51,426 nt of DNA from Nitrosomonadales bacterium (GTDB lineage Bacteria; Pseudomonadota; Gammaproteobacteria; Burkholderiales; SG8-39), in the NCBI GenBank assembly GCA_005240145.1, contig SBAS01000010.1, forward strand, positions 1 through 51,426. The letters are read 5' to 3'. Shown piece by piece: positions 27,036-34,842 of the stretch. A model generated the notes under the pieces. That model was not told the DNA's origin. It did not search any database and was given only the letters and a program-made list of their open reading frames with translations. The position numbers and the translations under genes are program-made. The stretch's first letter is position 1; each line of letters starts with the position of its first letter.

Positions 27036-28786
27036 AACGCCTGCGTCCACGCCGGCAACGCGGCATCGCCCTGATGGCGTTCATGCTAGTCGTCACGATC
27101 GGCGTTTCGGCGCTGTTCCTGAAGCACCTTAACGATGAAAGTGGCCTGACTGCCGCGGTCAGGAAGAACCGCAACGCCGAGGTGCTGAACCGCGCCAAGC
27201 GGGCACTGATCGGCTATGTAGCTCGGCGCGCTGCTACCAGCGGGGAAAACAACCCGGGGCGCCTTCCTTGCCCGGAAGCCGTCAACAATATTGGCACCTC
27301 CAGTGAAGGGATTTCCGCGCCGTGGATTGGCCCGCCCACTACAACCACCTGTAACTCGATCGGACGTCTGCCATGGCGCACGCTTGGATTGGACAAGCTT
27401 GTCGACACAAGTGGCGAGCCGCTTTGGTATGTCGTTGGGCCCTCATGGCGACTGACAACCAGCACTACGACGCTTGTGATCAACTCGAACACGCTTGGCG
27501 ATATTGCGGTAGACGGCCAGCAAGTAGTGGCAGTCATCATTGCACCGGGGGCAGCGATGAATGTTCAAACGAGCGCTGGGTGCGTGGCGCGCAATCAAAC
27601 GCGCTCTGCCCCTTCGCCGACCATGGATGCTCGTGATTACCTCGAGTGTTTTGATTTCGCGACCTCCTCGCTATTTGTTACTACGGCTCCGAGCACATCG
27701 TTCAACGACCAGGTATTGGTCATCACCGTCGCCGACGTCATGCCGGCCATAGAGGCGGCAATCGCGCTTCGCATCGAGCGCGAGATCGTGCCCGAACTGA
27801 TGAATGCATACCTCGCGCCGAACTGGGGCCTGAGCGGAACGGACAGGATCTACCCCTTCGCGGCGCCGTTCTCGAATCCCGGCACGTCCAGTTTCACCGG
27901 GTCCCCGGCGGCGCCTCAAGGATGGCTGCCGTTAGTCTATTCGGAGTTGTCTCCGCCCACTGCCGCATGGCCATACACGTCCACGCTGTGTACGGTCAGC
28001 GTGACGGCGCCGCGCTGCGACCCCTCGATCGCCGGCTGGACGAACTGGGCATCATCGTCGCCGAGCATGTCCTATACCGGAGCCGGCGTGACGCTGACTT
28101 CGGCGTGTTCGTACTGGGGACAAAGGGACTACGCTTTCTGCAGTGGAACCTACCTCGGCACTCCGACAACGCTCACCATCAGCGGAACTCAGGCCGGCAC
28201 CACCGCGCTGCGCGCGCTCAATACTATTTCGCCTGCGCCTACCGGATTCGCGTTCTGGTTTGACCTGACATTGTTCAGCTTCACCTGGAGTCAGCCCACG
28301 CCCACGCTGCAGATCCAGAGCGACGGCTCGCTGGCGGTGCAGATCTCGATTATCCCCCCGGTCCCGGCGGGCCCTGCCGGGGTGATGTACTGGCTTTACG
28401 TGCCTGCCCAAGCCACGATGGATCATCCGCTGCTGGATGCCAGTACTGCCTCGGCGACAGGATGGTTCCTTCGCAATGAGTGGCACAAATTGACTTACTA
28501 CGCGGCAGCCCCGGGATACACCGCGGCCGCCGCGGCGCCGCGCGCCTGCGCCACCGGTACGAGCTGCCTGTCGATCGCGAACGTTTCGCCCGCCGGCGCC
28601 CAGCGCGCCATTCTGATTCTGGCCGGGCGCAGCATCAATGGCTCGGCACGTCCGAGCGCAGCCCTGGGCGATTACCTCGAATTCGGCAATGCAACGGCGG
28701 CATACGAGCGCCGGGCGGTCGGCGCCAACACCCTTGTGCCAGCGCAGCGTTTCAACGACCGTATCGTCGTCATGGGCTCGAATTAG
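27032..28786 (+). CDS. large pilin-like surface protein
   Basis: 584 aa. The basic N-terminus and R-Q-R-G followed by IALMAFMLVVTIGVSALFL resemble a PilX-like or minor-pilin leader, with Gly as the possible processing site; the usual Glu at +5 is absent. After a helical stretch comes GRLPCP, then LPWRTLGL and a SGEPLWYVV box. A large Ser/Thr-rich, cysteine-containing domain (about 100-584) is probably surface-exposed. Codon use in about 27.2-28.2 kb looks less GC-rich than the neighbours, as often seen in adhesins. I do not know a named family. Downstream prepilin begins at its stop codon. Confidence 0.75.
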   Translation: MKRLRPRRQRGIALMAFMLVVTIGVSALFLKHLNDESGLTAAVRKNRNAEVLNRAKRALIGYVARRAATSGENNPGRLPCPEAVNNIGTSSEGISAPWIGPPTTTTCNSIGRLPWRTLGLDKLVDTSGEPLWYVVGPSWRLTTSTTTLVINSNTLGDIAVDGQQVVAVIIAPGAAMNVQTSAGCVARNQTRSAPSPTMDARDYLECFDFATSSLFVTTAPSTSFNDQVLVITVADVMPAIEAAIALRIEREIVPELMNAYLAPNWGLSGTDRIYPFAAPFSNPGTSSFTGSPAAPQGWLPLVYSELSPPTAAWPYTSTLCTVSVTAPRCDPSIAGWTNWASSSPSMSYTGAGVTLTSACSYWGQRDYAFCSGTYLGTPTTLTISGTQAGTTALRALNTISPAPTGFAFWFDLTLFSFTWSQPTPTLQIQSDGSLAVQISIIPPVPAGPAGVMYWLYVPAQATMDHPLLDASTASATGWFLRNEWHKLTYYAAAPGYTAAAAAPRACATGTSCLSIANVSPAGAQRAILILAGRSINGSARPSAALGDYLEFGNATAAYERRAVGANTLVPAQRFNDRIVVMGSN

Positions 28787-29571
28787 TGCGGCTGATGCGC
28801 GCCGCCTCGCGGACCTCCGTTGCCGGCTTCAGCCTGGTCGAGCTGGCGATCGTGCTTTTCATCGTCGGCCTGCTCATGTTGGGCCTGATGAGCACGCTTT
28901 CCTCCCAGATCGAACAGCGCAATTTCGACGACACGCGACGGCGCCTGGAGCAGGCGCGCGAGCTGCTGCTCGCGTTCGCGATCGTCAACGGCCGCCTGCC
29001 CTGCCCGGCCATCGCGACCAGCGCGGGACAAGAGGCGGGAGGCGGCGCCGCGGCGTGCACCAGCAGCTATGGAGGTTTTCTGCCCGCCGTGACTATTGGC
29101 TTTCAGACGGTCGACGCGCAGGGATTCGCGCTCGACGCCTGGGGCAACCGCCTTCGCTATGCGGTTTCAGCCAGTACTTGGACGTGGGACGCGGGCGTCA
29201 CGAACAATCGATTTACTTCTCAGCACCTAGCTGGCGGGGTGAATCGTTGGGACGTTTCGAATACTCCAAATGATCTTGTCATCTGCGGATCGGCGACCGG
29301 AATCACGGCTGCGGCCTGCAACACCGCGCCCAGCGTTACGAATCTGAACGTGGTCGTCGCGATTATTTTTTCGACCGGCAAGAATGGCGCGCCGACGCCT
29401 TGCGCTACCTGTCTCGACGAACGAGCAAACACCGTAACCGTCGATCCGGTGTTTGTATCCCACACTCCGACGTCGAGCGGTGCGGCCAACGGCGAGTTCG
29501 ACGACCAGATGACCTGGATCACCGCGGGGGAACTCTACGGCAAGCTGATCGCCGCCGGCGTCCTGCCCTGA
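28786..29571 (+). CDS. prepilin / pseudopilin with GRLPCP domain
   Basis: 261 aa from GTG 28786 (ATG 28795 is an equally good choice, 258 aa). A type IV prepilin signature G-FSLVELAIVLFIVGLLMLG with Glu at +5 predicts cleavage and methylation by a PilD-type peptidase. After the helix come NGRLPCPAIA, GGFLPAVTIGF, DAWGNRLRYAV, and several cysteines. The same box order occurs in the preceding large protein. The stop lies 1 bp from the convergent kinase gene's stop. Confidence 0.83.
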   Translation: MRLMRAASRTSVAGFSLVELAIVLFIVGLLMLGLMSTLSSQIEQRNFDDTRRRLEQARELLLAFAIVNGRLPCPAIATSAGQEAGGGAAACTSSYGGFLPAVTIGFQTVDAQGFALDAWGNRLRYAVSASTWTWDAGVTNNRFTSQHLAGGVNRWDVSNTPNDLVICGSATGITAAACNTAPSVTNLNVVVAIIFSTGKNGAPTPCATCLDERANTVTVDPVFVSHTPTSSGAANGEFDDQMTWITAGELYGKLIAAGVLP

Positions 29572-29572
29572 G

Positions 29573-31315
29573 TCAGGCAGGAGCCCTGCTCAGGGCAAAA
29601 CACACGGCACCATCGCGGTTTTCCGCCAGCGTCAGCGCGTAGCCGTTCGTCTCGGCGTGCCGCGTAGCCTGGTACAGGCCGATGCCCAGGCCGGTGCTCG
29701 AGCGCACCGGCGCGCGCAGCAGGTCGTTCGCCACTTCGGGCACCACCGCCGCGCCGCTGTCGCGCACGCGCAATTGCGGGATCGCGCCATCCAGCGTCGC
29801 CTCGATGCGGATCGCCGTGCCGCCCGCGCGCTTGGCGATCGCGTTCTGCAGCAGGTTATCGGCGACGCTATCGAACAGTGCCTTGGGCACCGGGCCCGCG
29901 CTCTCGAGGCCACTTGCGGAGAATTCCACCCGCTGCCCCTGGTACTGGCGCGCCAGTGCCTCCCACCACTCGCGCAGCGGCACCTGCTGCGACTCCACGC
30001 CGCCGGGCCGCTGCAGCTTGTCCAGCGTCGCCGAGAGGCGCTGTGCGATGGCCGGCAGCTGGCGGCGGATCAGCGCCTGCGATTCGGGCGACTCGGCCTG
30101 GCCCGCGATCGAACACAGCACATTCAATGATTGCAGCAGGTTTTTCACGTCGTGCGTCATGCGCGCGCCGGTTTCATGCACCGCCTGCAGGTAGCTCGCG
30201 TGCCGCAGCGCCTGCTCGCGCAGCTTGGCGGCGTAGAACTCGCCCAGCAGCTGTCCCAGCAGGTGCATGTGCCACTGCAGGGCCGGGCTGGTGCGGTAGC
30301 GCGAGTAGATGGTGAGCTCGAGGTCCGGGCTCGCGTAGAGCACCGCGTGGCCCGTCTGCACGCCGGTTTCGCCGTGCCGCCCCGCGGCGCGCCAGCCCGC
30401 GCCGGCGATCCAGTCCAGCCGCGCCAGCCCCGCCACCCCTTCGGCGAGGAAGCGCTCCGGCCGCGCCTCCTGCTGCGAGCGCTCGGCGAGGAAGTAGAGC
30501 CATTTCTCCACCGGCAGGCCGATCGAGAACAGGTAGCGCGAGAAAAACACGTTGAGGCCGGCGTAGCCGGTGCGCGGGCTCCAGGCGAGGCCGAGCACGA
30601 ATATGGTGCCGGCAATGAGGAATACCGTGTTGGTGAGCGCTTCGAGGTACGGCACCCGGCCCAGCGTCATGAAGGTGAAGCTGCCGAGAATCACCACGCC
30701 CAGCACCAGCATGAGGAAAATGCTGTAGAAAAAATCGATCACCTGGGCCGCATCCGGCGCCTCGGGCTCTGCCGGCACCAGCGCCACGGCGAGCAGCAGC
30801 ATCGGCAGGCCGTATGCCGCGATGCTGCGGATTTCCGGCGCTACGCCGCCACGCGGCGCGATCTCCGGCAGGATGATGATCGCCAGCAGCGCGAGCAGGT
30901 AAATCAGCACGACGAGATAACAGCGCCGCTGCCAGCGCGCCTGGTGCAGGAACACCTTGCCGCCCACGAGTCCCGCCAACACCACCACCCAGAACGCGAG
31001 CAGCCACCAGCCGATCCAGAGCATCACTGCGATCGCGCCCAGCGCGATAAGAGCGGCCTGCATGGCGCTGATCCGGTGCTCGCCGCGCAGGAACGGCTGC
31101 CACAGCAGGAGCAGGCCCAGGTGCGCGAGCAGCAGGGCGCGCGCCCATCCAGCCGCGGTGCCGCGCAGCACCGCGAGGTGCAGCAGCACCAGCATCGCGA
31201 CGACGACGATGCGCCAATGCCTCTGGCTCAAGCTCCAGGCGGCGCTCGCCAGCCGCCTATTGGGGGGAACTACGGGCGGAACTGCGGCGGCGACTCCCGG
31301 GCTCGGTGCTTGCAT
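29573..31315 (-). CDS. membrane histidine kinase (PrsK-like)
   Basis: 580 aa. About eight membrane helices occupy 35-245, followed by a GAF-like linker region (about 265-370). The phospho-acceptor is H388 in ARMTHDVKNLLQS, the N box is DNLLQNA 486-492, Asp 519 opens the G1 box, and the G2 box is GLGIG 542-546. This layout and the HDxKN motif match PrsK-type kinases, whose partner is a PrsR-type sigma54 regulator like the one at 24300. It is the only minus-strand gene in the locus and is divergent from the permease gene across 44 bp. Confidence 0.88.
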   Translation of the reverse strand: MQAPSPGVAAAVPPVVPPNRRLASAAWSLSQRHWRIVVVAMLVLLHLAVLRGTAAGWARALLLAHLGLLLLWQPFLRGEHRISAMQAALIALGAIAVMLWIGWWLLAFWVVVLAGLVGGKVFLHQARWQRRCYLVVLIYLLALLAIIILPEIAPRGGVAPEIRSIAAYGLPMLLLAVALVPAEPEAPDAAQVIDFFYSIFLMLVLGVVILGSFTFMTLGRVPYLEALTNTVFLIAGTIFVLGLAWSPRTGYAGLNVFFSRYLFSIGLPVEKWLYFLAERSQQEARPERFLAEGVAGLARLDWIAGAGWRAAGRHGETGVQTGHAVLYASPDLELTIYSRYRTSPALQWHMHLLGQLLGEFYAAKLREQALRHASYLQAVHETGARMTHDVKNLLQSLNVLCSIAGQAESPESQALIRRQLPAIAQRLSATLDKLQRPGGVESQQVPLREWWEALARQYQGQRVEFSASGLESAGPVPKALFDSVADNLLQNAIAKRAGGTAIRIEATLDGAIPQLRVRDSGAAVVPEVANDLLRAPVRSSTGLGIGLYQATRHAETNGYALTLAENRDGAVCFALSRAPA

Positions 31316-31359
31316 GTGGGGTGAGTGGTGACTAGTCTAGCGCACCCGCCCCATCGTCC

Positions 31360-32160
31360 ATGCTGATGCAGATATCCGCCAGTTCCGCGCCGCGCCATTC
31401 CCCCGTGCGCACGGTCGCGCGCTACACGCTGGTTGAAGCCCTGCGCAGCGGCCTGCCGTGGCTCGCGGCCGCGTGCGTGCTCGCGGCGCTTGGGCTGTCC
31501 GCGTTTCTGTCGCAGGTCGCAATTACCGAAGCCAGAGCGCTGCAGGCATCCGCCTGCGGCGCGCTGCTGCGCGCCTGTGCGGTGTTCCTGATCGCGGCGC
31601 ACGTCGTCGCCAGCGCGGTGCGCGAAGCAAACGACAAGGGGCTGGAACTCGCACTGGCGCTGCCGATCTCGCGCCCCGCCTACTATCTCGGCAAGTTGCT
31701 GGGCTACGCCTGCGTCGGCGCTCTGGTGGCGAGCCTGTTCGCGCTGCCTCTGCTGTTCTTGGCAAAACCAGCCGCGCTCGCGGCCTGGTGGTTCTCGCTT
31801 GCTGCCGAAGCGGCGCTGGTCGCGGCGGCGGCGCTGTTCTTCGCTTCGGCGCTGACGCAGGGCGTGGCGGCGATCGCCGCGACCGCGGGACTGTACCTGC
31901 TCGGACGCTCGATCGCCGCGATTCAGGCGATCGCGGGCGGTCCGCTTGCGGGAGATTCCTTGCCCGAGCGGGCCATGCGCTGGAGCATCGATGCGCTGGC
32001 CCTGTTGTTGCCGCGCCTCGATGCGGTCACGCGCAGCGACTGGCTGCTCTACGGCGCGCCGCCTGCCGCAGAGCTGGCGCAAGTCCTGTCCGGAGTCGGC
32101 CTGTACCTCGTTCTCCTCGCCGCGGCCGGACTATTCGATTTCAGCCGGCGAAACCTGTGA
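31360..32160 (+). CDS. ABC-2-type permease of the pilin-associated locus
   Basis: 266 aa. A short N-terminal stretch (VARYTLVEALRSGLPW) precedes about six membrane helices, in the pattern of ABC-2 permeases of unknown cargo. Its likely ATPase is encoded at 23555-24322. An ATG at 31366 is an alternative start. Followed after 7 bp by the membrane-anchored repeat protein, with which it probably forms a functional unit. Confidence 0.72.
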   Translation: MLMQISASSAPRHSPVRTVARYTLVEALRSGLPWLAAACVLAALGLSAFLSQVAITEARALQASACGALLRACAVFLIAAHVVASAVREANDKGLELALALPISRPAYYLGKLLGYACVGALVASLFALPLLFLAKPAALAAWWFSLAAEAALVAAAALFFASALTQGVAAIAATAGLYLLGRSIAAIQAIAGGPLAGDSLPERAMRWSIDALALLLPRLDAVTRSDWLLYGAPPAAELAQVLSGVGLYLVLLAAAGLFDFSRRNL

Positions 32161-32167
32161 AGCCCGC

Positions 32168-32914
32168 ATGAGGGCCTTCTGGCGCAGCAACGAGCGCCCC
32201 TTGACGGCGGTCCCCGGCTGGATTGCGTGCCTGCTCGCCGTCGCATTGGCTCTGCAGGCTGCCGCGCAATTCGCCCAGAGGGCGCGCGCGCCTGCCGCGG
32301 CGGATTTCCCCAACGCACCTTCGGCACAGGCACTGCAGCTCGCGGCCCTGGGCGAGCCCGCCGCGCTGGCGCGCCTGGCGATGATCTGGTTGCAGGCCTT
32401 CGATTCCGGCGGCGACAACGCAGTGCCCTACCGGCAACTCGATTACACGCGCCTGGTTGCGTGGTTGCGCGCGATACAGACCATCGAACCGCGCAGCGAA
32501 TACCCGCTCTTCGCAGCCTCCCGCATCTACGCCGAAGTCGCCGATCCGGACAAATCCCGCCTGATGCTCGATTTCATCGCGCGCGAGTTCGCCACCGACC
32601 CGAACCGGCGCTGGCCCGCGCTCGCGCATGCGGCGCTGCTCGCCAAGCATCGCCTGAAGGACCTGCCCCTGGCGCGGCGCTACGCTGCTGCGCTTCAGCA
32701 GCAGGCCACGGCGGACTCGGTCCCGCTGTGGGCGAAACAAATGGAAGTCTTCATCCTCGAAGACATGAACGAACTCGAGGCGGCAAAGATCATGCTCGGC
32801 GGACTGCTCGCTGCCGGCCGGATTCGCGATGCGGAAGAGCGGCGTTTTCTCCAGGCCCGGCTCGAAGGGCTGGAACGGCGCATCAAGTCGGAGAAGGGGG
32901 GCTCAAATCGTTGA
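32168..32914 (+). CDS. membrane-anchored helical-repeat protein, function unknown
   Basis: 248 aa. One N-terminal membrane span (about 17-37) is followed by an all-helical, Ala/Leu/Arg-rich domain with TPR-like spacing (RLVAWLRAIQTIEPRSEYPLF, RYAAALQQQA, NELEAAKIMLGGLL). No catalytic motif is visible. The position between an ABC permease and a prepilin suggests a scaffold or coupling role in the same export or assembly system. ATG at 32168 was chosen because it follows the permease stop closely and begins the anchor. Confidence 0.68.
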   Translation: MRAFWRSNERPLTAVPGWIACLLAVALALQAAAQFAQRARAPAAADFPNAPSAQALQLAALGEPAALARLAMIWLQAFDSGGDNAVPYRQLDYTRLVAWLRAIQTIEPRSEYPLFAASRIYAEVADPDKSRLMLDFIAREFATDPNRRWPALAHAALLAKHRLKDLPLARRYAAALQQQATADSVPLWAKQMEVFILEDMNELEAAKIMLGGLLAAGRIRDAEERRFLQARLEGLERRIKSEKGGSNR

Positions 32915-32929
32915 AATTTCGTCAGCAGT

Positions 32930-32943
32930 GTCGAATTATCGAC
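32930..32943. promoter_or_regulatory. candidate activator-binding palindrome upstream of the sigma54 promoter
   Basis: GTCGA-ATTA-TCGAC is a perfect inverted repeat with a 4-bp AT spacer in an AT-richer gap. Its centre is about 85 bp upstream of the predicted transcription start at about 33021, the usual distance for a sigma54 enhancer site. The regulator encoded at 24300 is the obvious candidate ligand. Confidence 0.5.
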
Positions 32944-32993
32944 GCATTTCTGATGTTTTCTCACCAAAATAGGCCTGGTTCGGCCCTTCCCCG

Positions 32994-33010
32994 CTGGTAC
33001 GCCGATTGCG
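32994..33010 (+). promoter_or_regulatory. sigma54 (-24/-12) promoter of the prepilin gene
   Basis: CTGGTACGCCGATTGCG matches the sigma54 consensus TGGCACG-N4-TTGC with only one substitution (T for C), with correct spacing between GG (-24) and GC (-12). The start site would be near 33021, giving a leader of about 31 bases. rpoN is encoded at 37335. Confidence 0.8.
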
Positions 33011-33022
33011 TCCCTCCCATCA

Positions 33023-33037
33023 CTTGGAGTCTCCAAG
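33023..33037 (+). promoter_or_regulatory. 5'-leader hairpin next to the prepilin ribosome site
   Basis: CTTGGAG-T-CTCCAAG is a perfect 7-base inverted repeat that would fold with a 5-base loop at the very start of the predicted transcript. Its 3' arm overlaps the first bases of the Shine-Dalgarno AGGGAGG (33036-33042). It may protect the 5' end or modulate translation. Confidence 0.55.
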
Positions 33038-33051
33038 GGAGGCATAGGGCT

Positions 33052-33720
33052 ATGAAACGCACGCAGATGCAAAAGGGCTCCACCCTGGTCGAAATCGCGA
33101 TCGTGCTGGTCATCATCGGGCTGCTGCTGGGCGGCATCCTGAAGGGTCAGGAAATGATCACGCAGGCCAAGATCAAGAACGCGATCGCCGACTTCTCGGG
33201 CGTCTCGGCTGCCTACTTCGGCTACCAGGACCGCTACCGCGCTACGCCGGGCGACGACGGCGGCGCAACCCGCTGGGGCGCGGCGGTAATCGCCGGCGAC
33301 AACAACCGTGTCATGGTCGGGACCTACAAGGAGGCCTGCCCGGCGGTCGCGGTGGCCGCGACACCGGAATCCTGCTTGTGGTGGGAGCACCTGCGCCGCT
33401 CGGGTTTCGTCGCGGGCGCAGGTCCGCAGCAACCAAACAATGCCTTCAACGGCCTGCTCGGGGTCCAGACCGGCGACGGCGCGGCCGCCCCTGTCGCGGT
33501 GCTTGGCGGCTTCACGAACATCATCATGTGCTCGGCCAACCTGCCGGACAAGGTTTCCATCGCGTTGGATGTGCAGATGGACGATGGCGTGCCCAACGCG
33601 GGAGCGGTTCGCTCTTCTGCCATTGCCGCCGGTAACCCGGACATCGTCGCTGCCACCGCGAGCCCCGCGACCTACCTGGAATCAGGCACCAATACCTACA
33701 CGCTCTGCCGCCAGTTCTAA
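33052..33720 (+). CDS. type IV prepilin-like protein under sigma54 control
   Basis: 222 aa. A short leader ending in QKG precedes STLVEIAIVLVIIGLLLGGILKGQ, with Glu at +5, a class-III prepilin signal for PilD-type processing. The family trait AKIKNAIADF then YQDRYRATPGDD follows, and paired cysteines (EACPA with ESCLWW; MCSAN with LCRQF) could make disulfides. A strong ribosome site (AGGGAGG), its own sigma54 promoter and a strong terminator mean a single-gene transcript of probable high output. It may be the major subunit of a pilus or pseudopilus whose motor genes are elsewhere. Confidence 0.88.
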   Translation: MKRTQMQKGSTLVEIAIVLVIIGLLLGGILKGQEMITQAKIKNAIADFSGVSAAYFGYQDRYRATPGDDGGATRWGAAVIAGDNNRVMVGTYKEACPAVAVAATPESCLWWEHLRRSGFVAGAGPQQPNNAFNGLLGVQTGDGAAAPVAVLGGFTNIIMCSANLPDKVSIALDVQMDDGVPNAGAVRSSAIAAGNPDIVAATASPATYLESGTNTYTLCRQF

Positions 33721-33740
33721 TCCGGCGCAGTAACAGCTCG

Positions 33741-33768
33741 AAAGCCGGCCGCGAGGCCGGCTTTTTTT
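33741..33768 (+). terminator. intrinsic terminator after the prepilin gene
   Basis: AAAGCCGGCC-GCGA-GGCCGGCTTT forms a 10-bp perfect stem followed by seven T residues in total (33762-33768). It isolates the prepilin transcript from kdsD. Confidence 0.92.
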
Positions 33769-33834
33769 ATGTCTGCGCGGTTTGCCGGCTCGTCACAGCA
33801 GCGTCCATAGGCCAGATAAATGAAGGGCTTAGGC

Positions 33835-33840
33835 TATACT
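33835..33840 (+). promoter_or_regulatory. candidate -10 element (TATACT) for kdsD
   Basis: TATACT lies 7 bases before the kdsD ATG, so the transcript would be leaderless or nearly so. There is no Shine-Dalgarno and no clear -35. Confidence 0.45.
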
Positions 33841-33847
33841 TTGCCGC

Positions 33848-34837
33848 ATGACAGCGAAGGACGCCACGGGCACCACGCTGGACGTCGCGCGCGAGGTCCT
33901 CAAGATCGAGGCGGCTGCAGTCCGCGCACTCATTCGACGCATTGACGAGCGGTTCCTGGCCGCCGTTTCCCTGATTCTAGGATGCAAAAAGAACGGCCGC
34001 GTCATCGTGACCGGAATCGGCAAGTCCGGTCATATCGCCCGCAAGATCGCCTCAACCCTTTCGAGCACCGGAACGCCCGCCTACTTTCTGCACGCGGCGG
34101 AAGCGAGCCATGGCGATCTGGGGCTGATCGGCGGGGACGACGTCATCATCGCGCTTTCCAACTCTGGCGAAAGCGACGAATTGCGGCAAATCGTTCCGAT
34201 GATCAAGCGCCAGGGCGCCAGGATCGTGGTAATTGCCGGCAACGCAAACTCCTCTCTGGCGCGCGAGGCGCATGTGTTCCTGGATGCGGGAGTGGCAAAG
34301 GAGGCCTGTCCCCACAATCTCGCGCCCACCGCGAGCACGACCGCGGCGTTGGCCATGGGGGATGCGCTTGCCGTGGCACTCCTCCACGCGCGCGGTTTCT
34401 CCGCGGAGCAGTTCGCGCGCGCGCATCCCGGCGGCACGCTCGGCCGCAGGCTGATAACGCTGGTGTCGGACCTGATGCGCACGGGCGCCGGCGTACCCAA
34501 GGTGCAGAAGGACGCGACGCTTGCCGACGCGCTGCTCGAAATAACACGCACGGGCATGGGCATGACCGCGATCGTGGACCGGAAAGAGAAGCTTATCGGC
34601 GTATTTACCGATGGCGACCTGCGGCGCTGCCTGCAACGAAAGCTGGATCCGGGCAGCACGCGGATCAAGGCTGTCATGACCACCAAGCCGCGTACGATCA
34701 AGCCTGACGAGCTGGCAGTCACGGCGCTCGAAGCCATGGAGAGTCGCAAAACGACCCAACTTCCGGTGGTCGACGCGCGCGGCGAACTGGTCGGCGCGCT
34801 CAACATCCACGACCTGTTCCGGGCCAAGATCCTCTAG
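33848..34837 (+). CDS. kdsD: arabinose-5-phosphate isomerase
   Basis: 329 aa. An N-terminal SIS domain has VIVTGIGKSGHIARKIASTLSSTG and IALSNSGESDE, and two C-terminal CBS domains (about 205-325) follow. It converts ribulose-5-P to arabinose-5-P, the first step to KDO for LPS. It starts the conserved kdsD-kdsC-lptCAB-rpoN run. A TATACT box lies immediately upstream. Confidence 0.95.
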   Translation: MTAKDATGTTLDVAREVLKIEAAAVRALIRRIDERFLAAVSLILGCKKNGRVIVTGIGKSGHIARKIASTLSSTGTPAYFLHAAEASHGDLGLIGGDDVIIALSNSGESDELRQIVPMIKRQGARIVVIAGNANSSLAREAHVFLDAGVAKEACPHNLAPTASTTAALAMGDALAVALLHARGFSAEQFARAHPGGTLGRRLITLVSDLMRTGAGVPKVQKDATLADALLEITRTGMGMTAIVDRKEKLIGVFTDGDLRRCLQRKLDPGSTRIKAVMTTKPRTIKPDELAVTALEAMESRKTTQLPVVDARGELVGALNIHDLFRAKIL

Positions 34838-34842
34838 AACGA

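Noticed and set aside
24312-27050. 912-aa open frame on the minus strand
   Set aside because: It is antisense to the response regulator and AAA genes, both of which have full motif sets. Long antisense frames are common in GC-rich DNA; the product is Arg/Ala/Gly-rich and lacks any fold signature.
23555-33720. Exosortase / PEP-CTERM system
   Set aside because: The kinase and regulator resemble PrsK and PrsR, but none of the proteins ends in a PEP-CTERM-type tripartite signal and no exosortase-like membrane protein with its Cys-Arg-His set was seen.
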